Positions 38,590-51,369 of a stretch of DNA of 64,000 nt are shown piece after piece (within the stretch, counting starts at the first letter, position 1; every line of letters begins with the position of its first letter). This DNA is from Siphlonurus alternatus. Its lineage: Eukaryota > Arthropoda > Insecta > Ephemeroptera > Siphlonuridae. The notes beneath the pieces were generated by a model. That model was not told the origin of the DNA. It saw only the letters and a list, made by a program, of their open reading frames with translations, and searched no databases. The position numbers were made by a program, and so were the translations under genes. The stretch lies in assembly GCA_949825025.1 (NCBI GenBank), contig OX463781.1:36349537-36413536 (forward strand). The letters are read 5' to 3'.

Positions 38590-39305
38590 CAATTTAATTA
38601 TGATATAGTGCAACTGCAATACATAATTTTTTTAATATGTTAAATTTCGTGGTGGATGCATACAAACCTGAATTATTGTCTAGGTTATACTCAAAATTTT
38701 ATATCCATTCACTCCATTCACTGCATTGTTGTCATACAAAATTTACATTTTAACAAATAGAGCTGTAATAAATTAAAAATTCATTTATTCACAAATTAAT
38801 TTATATAAGATAAAATTTTTGGCAAATCATGTAACATTTAATTTGCACTGGTATACATACAGTGTGCATACATACATAATGTGCTGAATTATAATGTTTA
38901 TTATAATTTACCAGTGTTGTTGTTTTTTCTTTATCTGCCTGTGATAAATAATCACTTTTATAATTTATATTTTTATATTACACGACAATCATATAAACGT
39001 AAACATAATTATGACTACTTTTTATCACCTTTCTAAATAACAATTTATTTTTATAATGAATAAAAAAATAATACAATAAGCATACAAAAACAAACCTAAA
39101 AAAAAAAGCTGTGAATAAAACATTTTTATTAAACTTGATTACGAAAATAAATTATCATTATATTAATAAAATAATCTAGTCAAATAACCTTGACAATCAC
39201 AACGTTGCGACACCTTAATTTTTTTTTTTTTAAATTTACATATGAAATAGTAGAAAACAATTCTTAGTTTAATAATTGTATTATGTGAGAATTTATATAA
39301 ATCAC
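38590..39305. other. AT-rich stretch, probably intron
   Basis: No feature is supported. It lies directly downstream (minus strand) of the donor of the 39306 exon. Confidence 0.45.
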
Positions 39306-39485
39306 CTTTTCATCTCGATGTTGTTGGTTTTGTTTGCTCTGAGTTTCTCGAGGTCAATAATAGTTAGATGTACCGCCGCCTGGGGCACCACCTGACATTT
39401 TACTCGAGGAAGGCCAGCCTTCTTGTTCATTATACGAAGAATAAGTCCTCTAGTGTAATGGTCATGGCCGTCTACATATACAAAC
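39306..39485 (-). CDS. Internal coding exon of an unrecognised gene
   Basis: A 180-bp minus-strand exon lies between the acceptor aatagttatag (AG at 39487-39486) and the donor AG/GTGATT (39305 down). Both ends are phase 2, so the exon is symmetrical. The 60-codon peptide runs FVYVDGHDHYTRGLILRI, then MNKKAGLPRVKCQVV, PQAAVHLTIIDLEK and LRANKTNNIEMKR. Its balanced composition and GC content stand out from the flanks. I do not recognise the family. It could belong to the same minus-strand transcription unit as the ZP gene 35 kb further on, or to an independent gene. Confidence 0.6.
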
Positions 39486-41043
39486 CTATAACTATTAAAT
39501 CACAAATTTTTTTTTTTAAAATAATACTGAAATATGAAATTTAAATATATATACCCATACAGGCTCGGACTGACCATAAGGCTGGGTCAGGGATCCCTGA
39601 TTGGCCCCTCTGGTTTTTAACACAGAAAGTATACAAAAAGATCTCAGACACCCTTTTAGGTAGTGGTGAATGAAACAATGAAATAACACTTTAAAAGTTA
39701 TAACCTGCACTTGTATAAGAGAGATTAATTTAACCTTTTTGCTTGTATACATCTTGAAAAAGAACATTATAATATAATAGTATGTCATATATATTATACT
39801 AAAATGTCATCAGTTTGGACATAAATTTAAACATAATTTTATAAACTTCCAGATCGGACGTTCACTTTATTTTATTTATTATTATTTTTTTTTACTACAT
39901 GCATAATATATAGCGATAGAAATTACCCTTTTCTTTGTTTATTGAATGCTATATAATGTCATAAATTGTATCCAGTTTTCGAAATATAAAATTACACATT
40001 CTAATTAATAATATGTACGTAATATCTTAATATACACATGTATTTGTTGAGCAAAATGTTTTATTTTAAATGTCATACATTTGGTGATAATTATTGAAAT
40101 TAACATAATATATAGGAAAGTTAATTTTATATTATATAAATTAAGAAAATTTTGTACTTAGATAAAAGTTCTGTTCGTAAACCCTGCTCGGTGTAGAAAA
40201 AGTACACCGAGCAGACATGTTGCATATATTCCTTACGTAATTTCTTCAATTGTTACAAACAATTTTATAATCAGAGAAATCACGTGCAAATACGAGGTAA
40301 ATCTAAAGTAATAATCATATTTGTTCCAATAATTATTAGAAACTCACCAGTGCTTAAATGTATATTAATTTCATAATGCAGAATTTTTTAAAAATAAAAA
40401 TGTAGTTTTTATCATTATTTATTTGAACGTACGTGATGTACATAATTTAAACAAAATATAATATCTTTTTGACACCAATAGCAGTCTTAAATAATAAAAT
40501 TCATATTGATAATTTTCATCTGCATATACATTTGAAATAATAATAGAAATATGTTTCGTAATCAGCGGTATTATATCTTTAAAAAAATCTCTAATTACCA
40601 GAGTCACGCAAGATTTTTTTCTTTGATTTGAGCATATAATTATTTAAAATGTTAAATTTCACACATAACACATTACTTTTTAATTGATTTTTCTCCAAGT
40701 CTTCTCTAAATTAGACAGTATTTTATTTTGTCCCTTGAAAATAAACGCTTACGAATGACCTCTTGCCATTACACGAGCTTTCCGCACGATGAATTCCAAC
40801 GATCAAAGATTTTCAAATTTATTTTAATATAATATTCCACTGGAGCTGGAATTGATGATGCTAAATTTTCTTGTATTTTTATTTTAAACTTGACCTGGAA
40901 AAGTAACACTGAGAAGCGTACGGCCTGTAAAGCTGGCGTAAAAAATATTGAAATTCTATGATCTGTTGGAATTTTTATAACTGTTTTGTTATAAAACATA
41001 TGGAAAACCGAGAGAGCATGAGCACGGCACGCGTCAAAACTTG
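39486..41043. other. AT-rich stretch, probably intron or intergenic
   Basis: Contains one perfect small hairpin (40184-40214). No other feature is supported. Confidence 0.4.
40184..40214. repeat. Perfect 12-bp hairpin
   Basis: CTGCTCGGTGTA and TACACCGAGCAG are separated by 7 bases. The preceding ctgttcgtaa also occurs at the ends of the hairpin at 60656-60784. Confidence 0.8.
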
Positions 41044-42180
41044 TTAGAACCTTTATTTACACCTAGAAGTATAAATAGATTTTGTGAAAGAACTTTGGAA
41101 TTTAATTTACCTAGATTATGGAATGAACTACCAAATAATCTGAAGATATTGGACACAAAAAATAAAGTCAAATTTGAAATAAAAAAATGGTTGCTGTCAA
41201 CAATTCGGTAAAAATTATATTAAATATATTTCATTAATTTTGTATAATTACAACTATTACACTTCATGATTATAATTGTAAATTTTAGATTATTATGGGT
41301 ATGTTTCACTTATAATTATATTATGTATTCTTTGTTTCAGTTTCAGATCTACGAGTTAGCAATTAATATACAAATTTTTCAGTCTGTTTTTTTATTTGTC
41401 AAATTAAAATCATATTTTCATAATAATTTGATTCAAATTACAAATTACTATTATTTCACTTCATTATTATTTAAAAAAAAAATTGAACTTTGATTGGGGA
41501 TAAAAGTTTTGTATAAGAATTATTTGAATATATTATGAGAGTAAAAAGTATTCCATAAAACCAGGAAAAAATAATATAATAAATAAAAGCATATATTAAA
41601 ATTTATAACATAATATTTGAATAAATATAAAAATATATAACTTTTCAATTAAAGGCATCAGATATTATTTTGGGGGTAGTGCTATGTTTTATTTTGTTTT
41701 ACAAAAATACTAAAGTCATCTTGTTTCAGGTAATGGACATCAAAGAAGATGTGTATTGGTTCATTTTGTTCTGTTTTTATATATATTATGCTTGTTTTGG
41801 ACTTATTAAGTATTATCTTTCTAGTAAATATGATAAATATGACAATGTATTAGAGCTTTAGGACAATCTTTTCAAAATATGTAATTTTGAGTTTTGTTAT
41901 TTCTTAAGAAAAAAAAAAAAAAAACAAACATATGATTAAATATATTATTATTGTACTCTGACATAGAAAAAAAATGTAATTCAATTTTCAATTTATTCAT
42001 ATTTTTTTTTTTAATTTATTTTGTAAGGGGAAAAATGTGTTTAATTTCAACAATAACTATATTAAGGGTCTTGAAGAAAAATTATTTATGTATTTTGTAT
42101 CGGCCAATAAGGTTATATTTAATAACCTTGGCTGATCTTGTAAATTAAAATATGACCAATAAAAAAAAAAAAAAAAAAAA
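41044..42180 (+). pseudogene. Plus-strand non-LTR retrotransposon remnant with poly(A)
   Basis: About 55 codons ending at a TAA at 41208 read LLEPLFTPRSINRF, LEFNLPRLWNELPNNLK and FEIKKWLLSTIR. This is the LP-x-LWN-x-LP ... F-x-x-x-LK-x-WL C-terminal block typical of jockey/CR1-type RT proteins. Nearly 1 kb of AT-rich 3' UTR follows, ending in a CCAATAAA signal and an A run of about 20 (42160-42180). Unlike elements A-E it is on the plus strand and ends in poly(A), so it is a different family. Confidence 0.65.
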
Positions 42181-42545
42181 GTTTACATGGAACAATAACA
42201 AATGTTTTATGTATCTTGCCTGATGATTAAATTTCGAAATTAAGATAAATAAATCGTCAAGTTAAGGGCTGAGAAGTCTTTTCCATGAGTTCTGTTAGTT
42301 ATTACGTTCCCTTTGGATGCTTAACAAGTTGTCTAACCTTAAGACAAGCAGGAATGTGGACACTTATTACTCGTTTGTGTGTAAATTTTTTTCAAAACAA
42401 AGGAAAACTTTGGATATTTTTTATAAAATAAAAAAATATATTATTTTTTTTTAAAAATAAATTATATTGCTGATATTGCAAAAATAAATTTTAATTCATC
42501 TTGGTCTATTGCATGAAGTCACGTTTACAATTCACTATGGTTCTT

Positions 42546-42679
42546 GTATACAGTCATCGCCTCGGAAAATGTCCCATTGCAGGCTTGTTAATCATCATGC
42601 CCCATAAGAATAACACAGGGAATGATGATTATAACAAAAACCTGCACGTTGAAAAATTTTCCAAGACAACGAGTGTACA
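42546..42679. mobile_element. Fold-back element, family 4 (copy 3)
   Basis: gtatacagtcatcgcctcgg is mirrored by ccaagacaacgagtgtac at the right end. gaaaatgtcc, gcaggcttgtt, aatcatcat and catgcccc match the copy at 12861-12975. A short insertion interrupts the right arm. Confidence 0.7.
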
Positions 42680-42839
42680 ACAAGTTGTTCGAATAATAAT
42701 ATATATTAATAATGTAATATAATTTACATTCAGTACATTTTTAATCATGTATTTTTCATCACTTAAAAGAATACGTCACACATGAACTGTAAATTTTAAT
42801 GAAGAACAAAATATTATTAATAAGCACTTTCAAATCTTC

Positions 42840-42985
42840 ACTCGCGCACTACACGTCTTACAAAGCACGGGTCTTCCACACTGACTGAAATGCGACTGCC
42901 TGATCCAGATCTACAACGTAATCAGGTGAAGGGCCACCTTGATGTAATCCGACCTTCGTCATGCAGGTGGCGGGGGGCTTGATCG
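42840..42985. other. GC-richer islet, unresolved
   Basis: The minus strand has MTKVGLHQGGPSPDYVV continuing to a stop after 34 codons. The plus strand has MRLPDPDLQRNQ ending at CAG/GTGAAG, which could be a first exon. Neither is recognised. Confidence 0.2.
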
Positions 42986-43592
42986 CACTTTACCATCAAA
43001 ATGTTACATATTTCACTACATTGCTTTAATTTACCACACCTTAAAAAATACATATGTTTTATACCAAATTTAATACTCAAAGAGGATATAAAATTATGTG
43101 TATTTTCAATCAGCTGCATGTATTATCACTGTTTATACACGTACAATTTTTGTCTTTTTTTGTGTGGAAAAAAAAATGCAATTTTGCCAATATGTAAATA
43201 TTTCATCTCCATATGCACATTCATTTTTTCACAAGGTTGGTCATGGTGTTATATAAGATTTTAGATTATGTTTGTTTTTTTATTAATGTACAATAATATA
43301 CAGTATCAAGATTCAGATGTGCCTTTTGTACCAGGGAAATAAGGTTTATAAAATTTTATTCTTAATAAAAGATTTTGTACAGGCCAAACCCACGTGACGT
43401 CACTGCAACACATATTGCATACTTTACAGGAACCTGCCGCGCCATATTGTTGGGTTGCATCAGCAGCGTGTAAGGGAGAAAATATAAATAAATATATTAT
43501 TATAAATTATAGAAGGCAATTATTATATTTATATCGTTTCAATGTTATCTGCTAGTTTATATTATAAAGAATGCATTTTTTTTAAATGCGTA
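42986..43592. other. AT-rich non-coding stretch
   Basis: No supported feature. Confidence 0.4.
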
Positions 43593-45077
43593 TGTTAGCA
43601 CCCTAAGCCGAATTCGGCCAAAAGCTGAAAAAAATGCCCACATCTAGTTTTGCGCATCACGAAATGAGCCAAAGCCGAAGTTTTTTTTTTTTCGGCTTTG
43701 CGTGGCGCATTTCATTTTGAACAAAACTAGATCTGCTCAAATCGAAATGCGCCAAAGCCGATATGAGATTTTACTTCGGCTTTGGCGCATTTCATTTCGA
43801 GCAAAACTAGTTCTGCGCATCGCGGTTTGAGCAAAGGTCGAAATGATATTTTATTTCGGGTTTGGAGCAAAATTTTGAGCACATCTAGTTTTGCGCAAAA
43901 CAAAGATGATTTTAATGACGAGATGATGATTTTAATTTTAATGATATTTATTTTAATTTTTTAAAAATAAAAATAAAAAACTAATCATTAATCAAATGTA
44001 ATCATATATACGTACGTACATACCTTATAAAAAATATTGTAGAATCTGTTGCTTTTATAAAACACTCCACCATTTCTGTCACTTAATAATTACTATTTGA
44101 TGATGTTTTTGTTAAATTAATATTTTTTTTTGTTTTAAGAACTGCAGCTCAAATAAAATATAGACATATATTATACGCCACACGTTTTAAAGTATTCATT
44201 TATAGATTCACTCGCACTTGTAAATTTCATAGTTCTATGTCTTAGAATTAGGCTATCATGCAATACCGGTTATTATCGGTACAACGAGATAAGAAAGTAG
44301 CCTTTACCTCTGCAATGAATTTTAACCCCATTTGATTGCCGTATGCATATATGTTTATGTATTGTTGCTGCTACCAGGGTTGTATAAGCCTGTGCTGCTA
44401 CAATGTTCGTAGAAATAGAACTATGAAATTTACAAGTGCGTGCATGACAATATTTCTATGGTGAGAGCGAGTGAATCTAAAGAATACTTTAAAACGTGTG
44501 GCGTATATGTCTATTTTATTTGAGCTGCAGTTCTTAAAACAAAAAATTATTAATTTAACAAAAACATCATCAAATAGTAATTAAGTGACAGAAATTGTGG
44601 AGTGTTTTATAAAATCAACAGATTCTACAATATTTTTATAAGGTATGTACGTACGAATACTGTTATGATTACATTTTAAAGTTATTATTCTTTCCCTAAT
44701 TAATTTATTTTTAAAGAGCGCTTGAAAGATATTAGGTCACAATACTAATTTTTATTATAAGTTTAGTCTTAGTTTTTTATTTTTCTTTTTGAAAAATTAA
44801 AATAAATATCATTAAAATTAAAATCATCATCTCGTCATTAAAATCATCTTTATTTTGCGCAAAACTAGATGTGCTCAAAATTTTGCTCCAAACCCGAAAT
44901 AAAATATCATTTCGACTTTTGCTCAAACCGCGATGCACAAAACTAGTTTTGCTCAAAATGAAATGCGCCAAAGCCGAAAAAAAAACTCGCTACGGCTTTG
45001 GCTCATTTCGTGATGCGCAAAACTAGATGTGGGCATTTTTTTCGGCTTTTGCCTGAATTCGGCTTTGGGTGCTAACA
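43593..45077. mobile_element. 1.5-kb compound palindrome, family 7 (copy 2)
   Basis: Starts TGTTAGCACCCTAAGCCG and ends with the mirrored TGTTAGCACCCAAAGCCG. Arms of about 640 bp (43593-44236 and about 44420-45077) pair over nearly their whole length, through actgcagctcaaataaaata, aaatttcatagttct and aaaacatcatcaaatagtaa, around a spacer of about 180 bp. Immediate flanks are CGTA (43589-43592) and CGTA (45078-45081), a possible 4-bp target duplication. The outer 300 bp of each arm are themselves made of mirrored modules (gcaaaactag, ttcggctttgg, gcgcatttca). No transposase frame; short frames at 43782 and 44777 are mirror images of each other. Confidence 0.88.
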
Positions 45078-45797
<720 letters not shown>

Positions 45798-48700
45798 GCA
45801 TGGACAAGTCTCTGGTTGATTTACATTGGCTATTATGTTTACTCAAGATAAAACATTAAGATACAAACCTTTCTCTTATGAAATGAAATTTAATAATTCT
45901 TGAAAAGAATTTCTCTGTTAGGTTTTGATTTCAAATTTAGAAAAAAAAAATGTTACTGACTTCTTAGTGAACATAGTGAACAAAATAAATCTTAAAATTT
46001 TTAGTGCTTATTAAAATAAATGTAAATTTTAAATTGTGTTATGCTTGATAATTTATACCCATAGTTCTGCATTATATTAATTAGCGATAAAATTATGATT
46101 AATAATAATATTATTAATATTATTTTATTAAAGTATGAAAATTATATAATCATTAATAATTTTTAACAATAAATTATAACATTACGTTGTATAAACGTAG
46201 ATGGTGACTTTTTAATTTTACTGTATTATTATAGTATTTTTTTTTAATTAATTGAAAATTTACGTTTAACAGTTATTACAAAATAGTGAAAGTAGCCAAA
46301 CCCCAGCATAAACATCAAGATGATATTATTATACAAAATTGAACAATTTAAATATTTTTTATTTAAAAAGCATAATCGGCACTTCATGTGTAAACACAGA
46401 ACTTATTATTTATTGTAAAAAAAAATTGTACATATTTACTACATATTTTTTTGCATTAATGCTCGTAGCAATTAATTATTGTTTACTGTATTTGCATTAT
46501 ACCAAAATTCATGCCTGCTAAACCATTTTCTTCGCGATTGTAGGATATAATTATACTATAGTATTTTAATATTGTATTATGCTCTTAGACTAATATTAAA
46601 AACAATTAAAGTGACAATAAATTATACGAGTAGGAAGAAAAATATCGAAATTGAAGAAATTTCCATTCAATAATGAGATGTGGCATTATCGTTTGGGGAG
46701 AATTTGTGGATGCGGAGGTTATATTCCGATTACAAAAAAAGGCAATAATATGTTTAATAAGAAAAAAATGAACTCACGTTCTTCTATGTTTGTTCAGGAA
46801 GGAATTTTACCATTACTTTGGCAATTTATTTTTGAAAGTGTCTGTTTTCTTAAGAAACATAAATGTTTGATTATTTTGTTCAGAGCAAAGAGTTTCATTA
46901 ATATAATACAAGAAATAAGGAAACAATAATTACACCTGCGCTGTTTAGATTACGAATATATAACAAGGGACCGTATTCCATGTTAATTAGATTATATGTA
47001 TAAACTGTATGTAAAACTTATACCACTGTATGTTTATTTTAAAAAAGCCGTAAAATTATTATTGTCAAAGAATTGTTTTTGCAATGTATGTTACATTTAA
47101 TTTTTAAGAATTTGTATGTTTGGACGTGTCTTACCATTTCATTCACAGACTGCCTTCATTTTATTGATTATGTCTGTATGTTTTGAAAATGACCTATAAA
47201 GAATTAAATATCATATAAAATTGACTTTTAAACAAAATCTTTCAACATGTTTCAATTTTCACTTCGTAAGTTTAAGAATACTGACTATTTTAAGAAGTGA
47301 TTAATAATTATTAATCTTTTTGAAAGTGTTTGATAAAAATGACAGTTTAGAATTATTTATTTATAAAACAATAATTGTTTTAATATTTATTGTATATAAA
47401 AGTAATAAATCACTTGATGTCTTTGAATGCACATTAGGAGTTTGCCATGAGGAAGCCAATATGCTATTAGCAAGTATCATTCAATCACCATAAAGAATCG
47501 GCAGATTTTGAGTTATCTTTTATTTCAAGGTTTAAAAATGTTTCTTGTCATTTTAGTCCTTTCACTATCTATTCAGGAAGCTCTCCTTGCTTCTCAAATG
47601 AAAAAATAAACGTTTCTCTGTAAAAAAATTATTATGCAACTATTAATATTTTTTTAGTTTTTATTCTAAGAAGTCACGTATAAAGGCATAGAAAGTTTAT
47701 GTAATGTCCTAAATGCTTGTATTTACGTGAATGTACGTGAGTTTGGTATGTGTTTTTTATGTATTTTATTATTTGCATTATCGAAAGTTCGTATAAATCT
47801 TTTCTTTCATTTTTTTTTTTTAAGTGGACGAGTAATTGTTTTTCTGCTTAAGGTAGGCTTATAAGGCCTAAATATGATGTAAAAACATGGTATATTATAT
47901 TGTGTATGTATACTTATATAAATGAATAATTATTTAATTGTATTTATTATAATAGAGAAAAAACTACTTTTTCTAAAGATATTATATACTACAGTACAAT
48001 GAGAACCACTACGGCCCAGTTGTGAAGTTGAAAAATTATTTAATTTATACCATTATAATAATAAAAAGAAGGGAAGTAAATTATTATGCAGGAACAAAAA
48101 ATATTCTCAATTAAAACTTGTACAACTACAAAATAAATATCTCTAAGTTTGCGTACACAGCGAGAGTGCAATAATTATCTTGTAACAAAATGAATTTGTC
48201 CTTATTATTTGATTTATTTCATTTAAATTATAAACAATTAAAAACTGCAATATCATAAAAAATTTATATGTTTTTGTTTTTTTTTAGAGCAGAAGATGTT
48301 GAATTATTCGATAATAATATAAAATAATTTAACATGATATTCAATGAGCTAATGAACATAACAATATATAAATGTGTGTGTATATGTGGTTACAATTAAT
48401 TAGTACATTTAAATCATATCTGTGAAAATTGTTTTATGCTATAGACTGCCGGAGATGTACTAAATCATATATCTAAACTTATGGAAATAATGTATTATAT
48501 ACTGTATTGGATTCAATAAACAAATAAATTAAAATTCTCATTTCTTATAAATAAACCATACACATGTAGCAGATATTTATTTTATCCGTGAATGTTACGA
48601 TTCACTCAGCTGACGTCATACAGAGATTTGTTGTATTGCGTCTGCGTGAAGTCTCAGTTATTGATCGGAGAGTGCCAGACGCAGAAAGGGAGAGGGGGAC

Positions 48701-49736
48701 GCCACCCCAGATGGACAAATTATCCTGATAATATTGGGGGGGGAAACAATGCAGGTAAGATTTTCAACCATTAAATTATAAAGTTCTCATCACGAGACTG
48801 ATTTTGATTATAATCTTATCTTAGTTCTATATTAAATTGATAAAAAAATATTACATTCAAATCATTGTATATAATTGTTTTAAGTTCAATATAAATATTT
48901 CCGGGTTTTTTTACTATCCCTAAATGTTTTAGTTTGTCCCGTGTTGCCTACTCGTTGCGCCGTTGCCGCCGAGACGGTATTCTGGGCGGGTTGGATTAAT
49001 TAGAAAATCATATAACACTAGGAGGTTTCTTTATCATGTATTTAGGGGCGGTCTCATATAAAAGGGATGTTGAAATATTAGGCGCCTGCGCTTTAAATAA
49101 GCGCCGCCCTTTTATTGTATTTTATGCCAATACTAACCCCTCAATATAATATCTTAAAAATATATATCTATACGAGAAAATTTATTATATAAGATTGTGA
49201 TTGTTTACAGAAATTTGGAAAATACCCTTGTTTTTTTTATAACATCCCTTGTTTGTTTCAGTTATTTCTTTTTGCTAGAAAATCCTTTTCGAAATCTTCC
49301 ACAAAAACATCTCTATTAGGATGGCAGAAATATGATGGAGGTTGTATGTTACAATTTTTTTCTCATATTTTTGTAAATATTAAATAAAATTAATTGTACT
49401 TTCTGAAAACCAATCAAGTGTCGTATTTTTAAATTTTCATTCCTTTCATTAACTCATTTTTTTCATGTTTTGCAAAATTTATTAATATGGTAATTCAGTT
49501 AATAAAAGTAAAAATTGTAGTCATCAAGAATAAATTAAACAATAATAATTAAATCATTTTTTTATATAAAACATAATTTAAAATTATTCATTTTACGATT
49601 AAAAATTACAATAAAAAAAGGTATCTTTTTTGAACGCTCAATATTATAATTATATTAAATAAATTTTACAATCATTGTGCATAGAATGGTCAGGGGTAAG
49701 AAAAGGCATTAATGCCTTACCCTCGCCATGTAAGAC
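45798..49736. other. Long AT-rich stretch without recognised gene
   Basis: Nearly 4 kb with only background frames (a 92-codon plus frame at 46651 has no domain). A GC-richer patch at 48590-48760 carries a 60-codon plus frame of unknown meaning. No RNA gene or element ends were recognised. Confidence 0.4.
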
Positions 49737-49739
49737 GAA

Positions 49740-49802
<63 letters not shown>

Positions 49803-49831
49803 ATTAATAAATAAATAAATAAATTAATAAC

Positions 49832-49922
<91 letters not shown>

Positions 49923-49924
49923 AT
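49737..49924. repeat. (AAAT)n microsatellite
   Basis: About 188 bp of AAAT with a few ATTAAT interruptions near the middle. The flanking 94-codon minus frame is an artefact of the repeat. Confidence 0.97.
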
Positions 49925-50415
49925 ATGAGTGTCATTGATATAAAAATATTTAAATATACTTATATTTGCATGTTTTTTTTTAATTCCAGTCAATATTTAA
50001 TCAATTTTAAATCACTTTAACTTTAAATAATATTCAAATAATAATAATACGCGTAATATCCATAAAACACGATGATAGAAGACTTGCGCAATTTCAATGA
50101 TTTTTAAATGTAGTTTATAATTATACCAAAAGCTAAATAGCAAAATGTTACAGATGCAATTAATGGATTAGAAAAGCATTATAAATTTAGAATGAATGTA
50201 AAATCTGCAATGCTGACTGCATTAACCCTAACTCAACGTCTCCTTTGGTCTAACAAATTATGAAGTGTGAGCGGAAGGGGGGGGGGGAGTAGGGGATTAT
50301 TTGATAATGAATTATTTTCCAGGTAATCTTTAAAGAGTATTTTAAACAATTTTTCCCTCGTAAAAAAGGTTTGTGGGTCGTTTCAAATATTATTATTGCT
50401 CTAATTGTAAGCTGC
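49925..50415. other. AT-rich non-coding stretch
   Basis: Nothing supported apart from a short G run at 50278-50287. Confidence 0.4.
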
Positions 50416-50416
50416 A

Positions 50417-50492
<76 letters not shown>
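50416..50492. repeat. Compound (AC)n(AT)n microsatellite
   Basis: About 24 bp of AC followed by 53 bp of AT. Confidence 0.97.
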
Positions 50493-50498
<6 letters not shown>

Positions 50499-51153
50499 CA
50501 TAACATTGGCTATTAACAAGGCTGTAAAAAGGAAATTTTCAGAGTCGAGAAGTGTACAAACAGCATGTAAGTTCTCTATTTTATTTGTTGCTTCACAGAA
50601 AAGAGGTTTTACAATAAAATATAATATATTGTATTTTTATATTGCATTGCAGCTGTTAAAATTAACAGAAAAAAATTATAATACCTAACCCTATTTTACA
50701 TTTAAGGAACACTGCATGCTCTTTTTTTACTATGCATTAAATAATATTATGAAAATAAATTGTAGCTAGCAGTCGAAGAAAACACTAAACTTGTCACTTT
50801 TTATTTTACACGATTTTTTTTAACATGGTATTTTGAGTAAAATGGGGAATTAACGTTATAAAGACAGGTATAAGGACATCTTGTGGTTTTTACCTGCATG
50901 AGTGATTTTAATACTGGCATTGGTTTGATATCAGAGCTGGCTAAAGTACAGTATACACGTGAGGTTAGTTCATACTGACTCTATCAAGGAGGAATTCAAT
51001 GCCATCTCTTGGTGCTTCATGAGGCAAACCAAAAAGTTCTCATGATACGATTGCATCGCCCACATCGGCTATGATCTATGACATTATATATTATGTATGT
51101 TCGTGCTTGAATGACACAGAAAAAAGCATAATTATGAAAATAGATTTATACAT
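50493..51153. other. Non-coding stretch
   Basis: No supported feature. Confidence 0.4.
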
Positions 51154-51210
51154 GGTACACTCGTCGCCTTGGAAAATTTTCCACTTGCAGTCTTGTTAAT
51201 CACCATGCCC
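51154..51210. mobile_element. Half copy of fold-back family 4
   Basis: gtacactcgtcgccttgg, gaaaattttcca, cttgcagtcttgttaatca and ccatgccct match the arms at 12861-12975. The mirrored arm is missing. The sequence after it resembles the 12403 hairpin (gttaggcaac). Confidence 0.65.
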
Positions 51211-51303
51211 TGTGTTAACGCCGTGAGGTTAGGCAACTTGTTGAGCACTCAAATAAAGCGGGTTGCTTCACAGCAAGAGTAAAAGAAACACGCCACAATC
51301 TTT

Positions 51304-51315
51304 ACTTTGGTACAT
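51304..51315. repeat. Left target-site duplication of the full-length retrotransposon
   Basis: ACTTTGGTACAT is repeated exactly at 56578-56589 directly after the 3' tail. Confidence 0.93.
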
Positions 51316-51369
51316 GGAGTCTGGCGGCACCCTCGGTTGAGTGCGGTCGTGAAATACTGAGCTCCTGAC

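Noticed and set aside
41670..42148. Short hydrophobic plus-strand frames
   Set aside because: AT-rich 3' UTR of the poly(A)-tailed remnant; hydrophobicity follows from T-rich codons.
43782..43964. Two nearly identical 60-64 residue frames at 43782 and 44777
   Set aside because: They are the two arms of one palindrome, not paralogous genes.
49709..49993. Frame of Leu-Phe-Ile-Tyr repeats
   Set aside because: Produced by the AAAT array; the same at 63206-63517.
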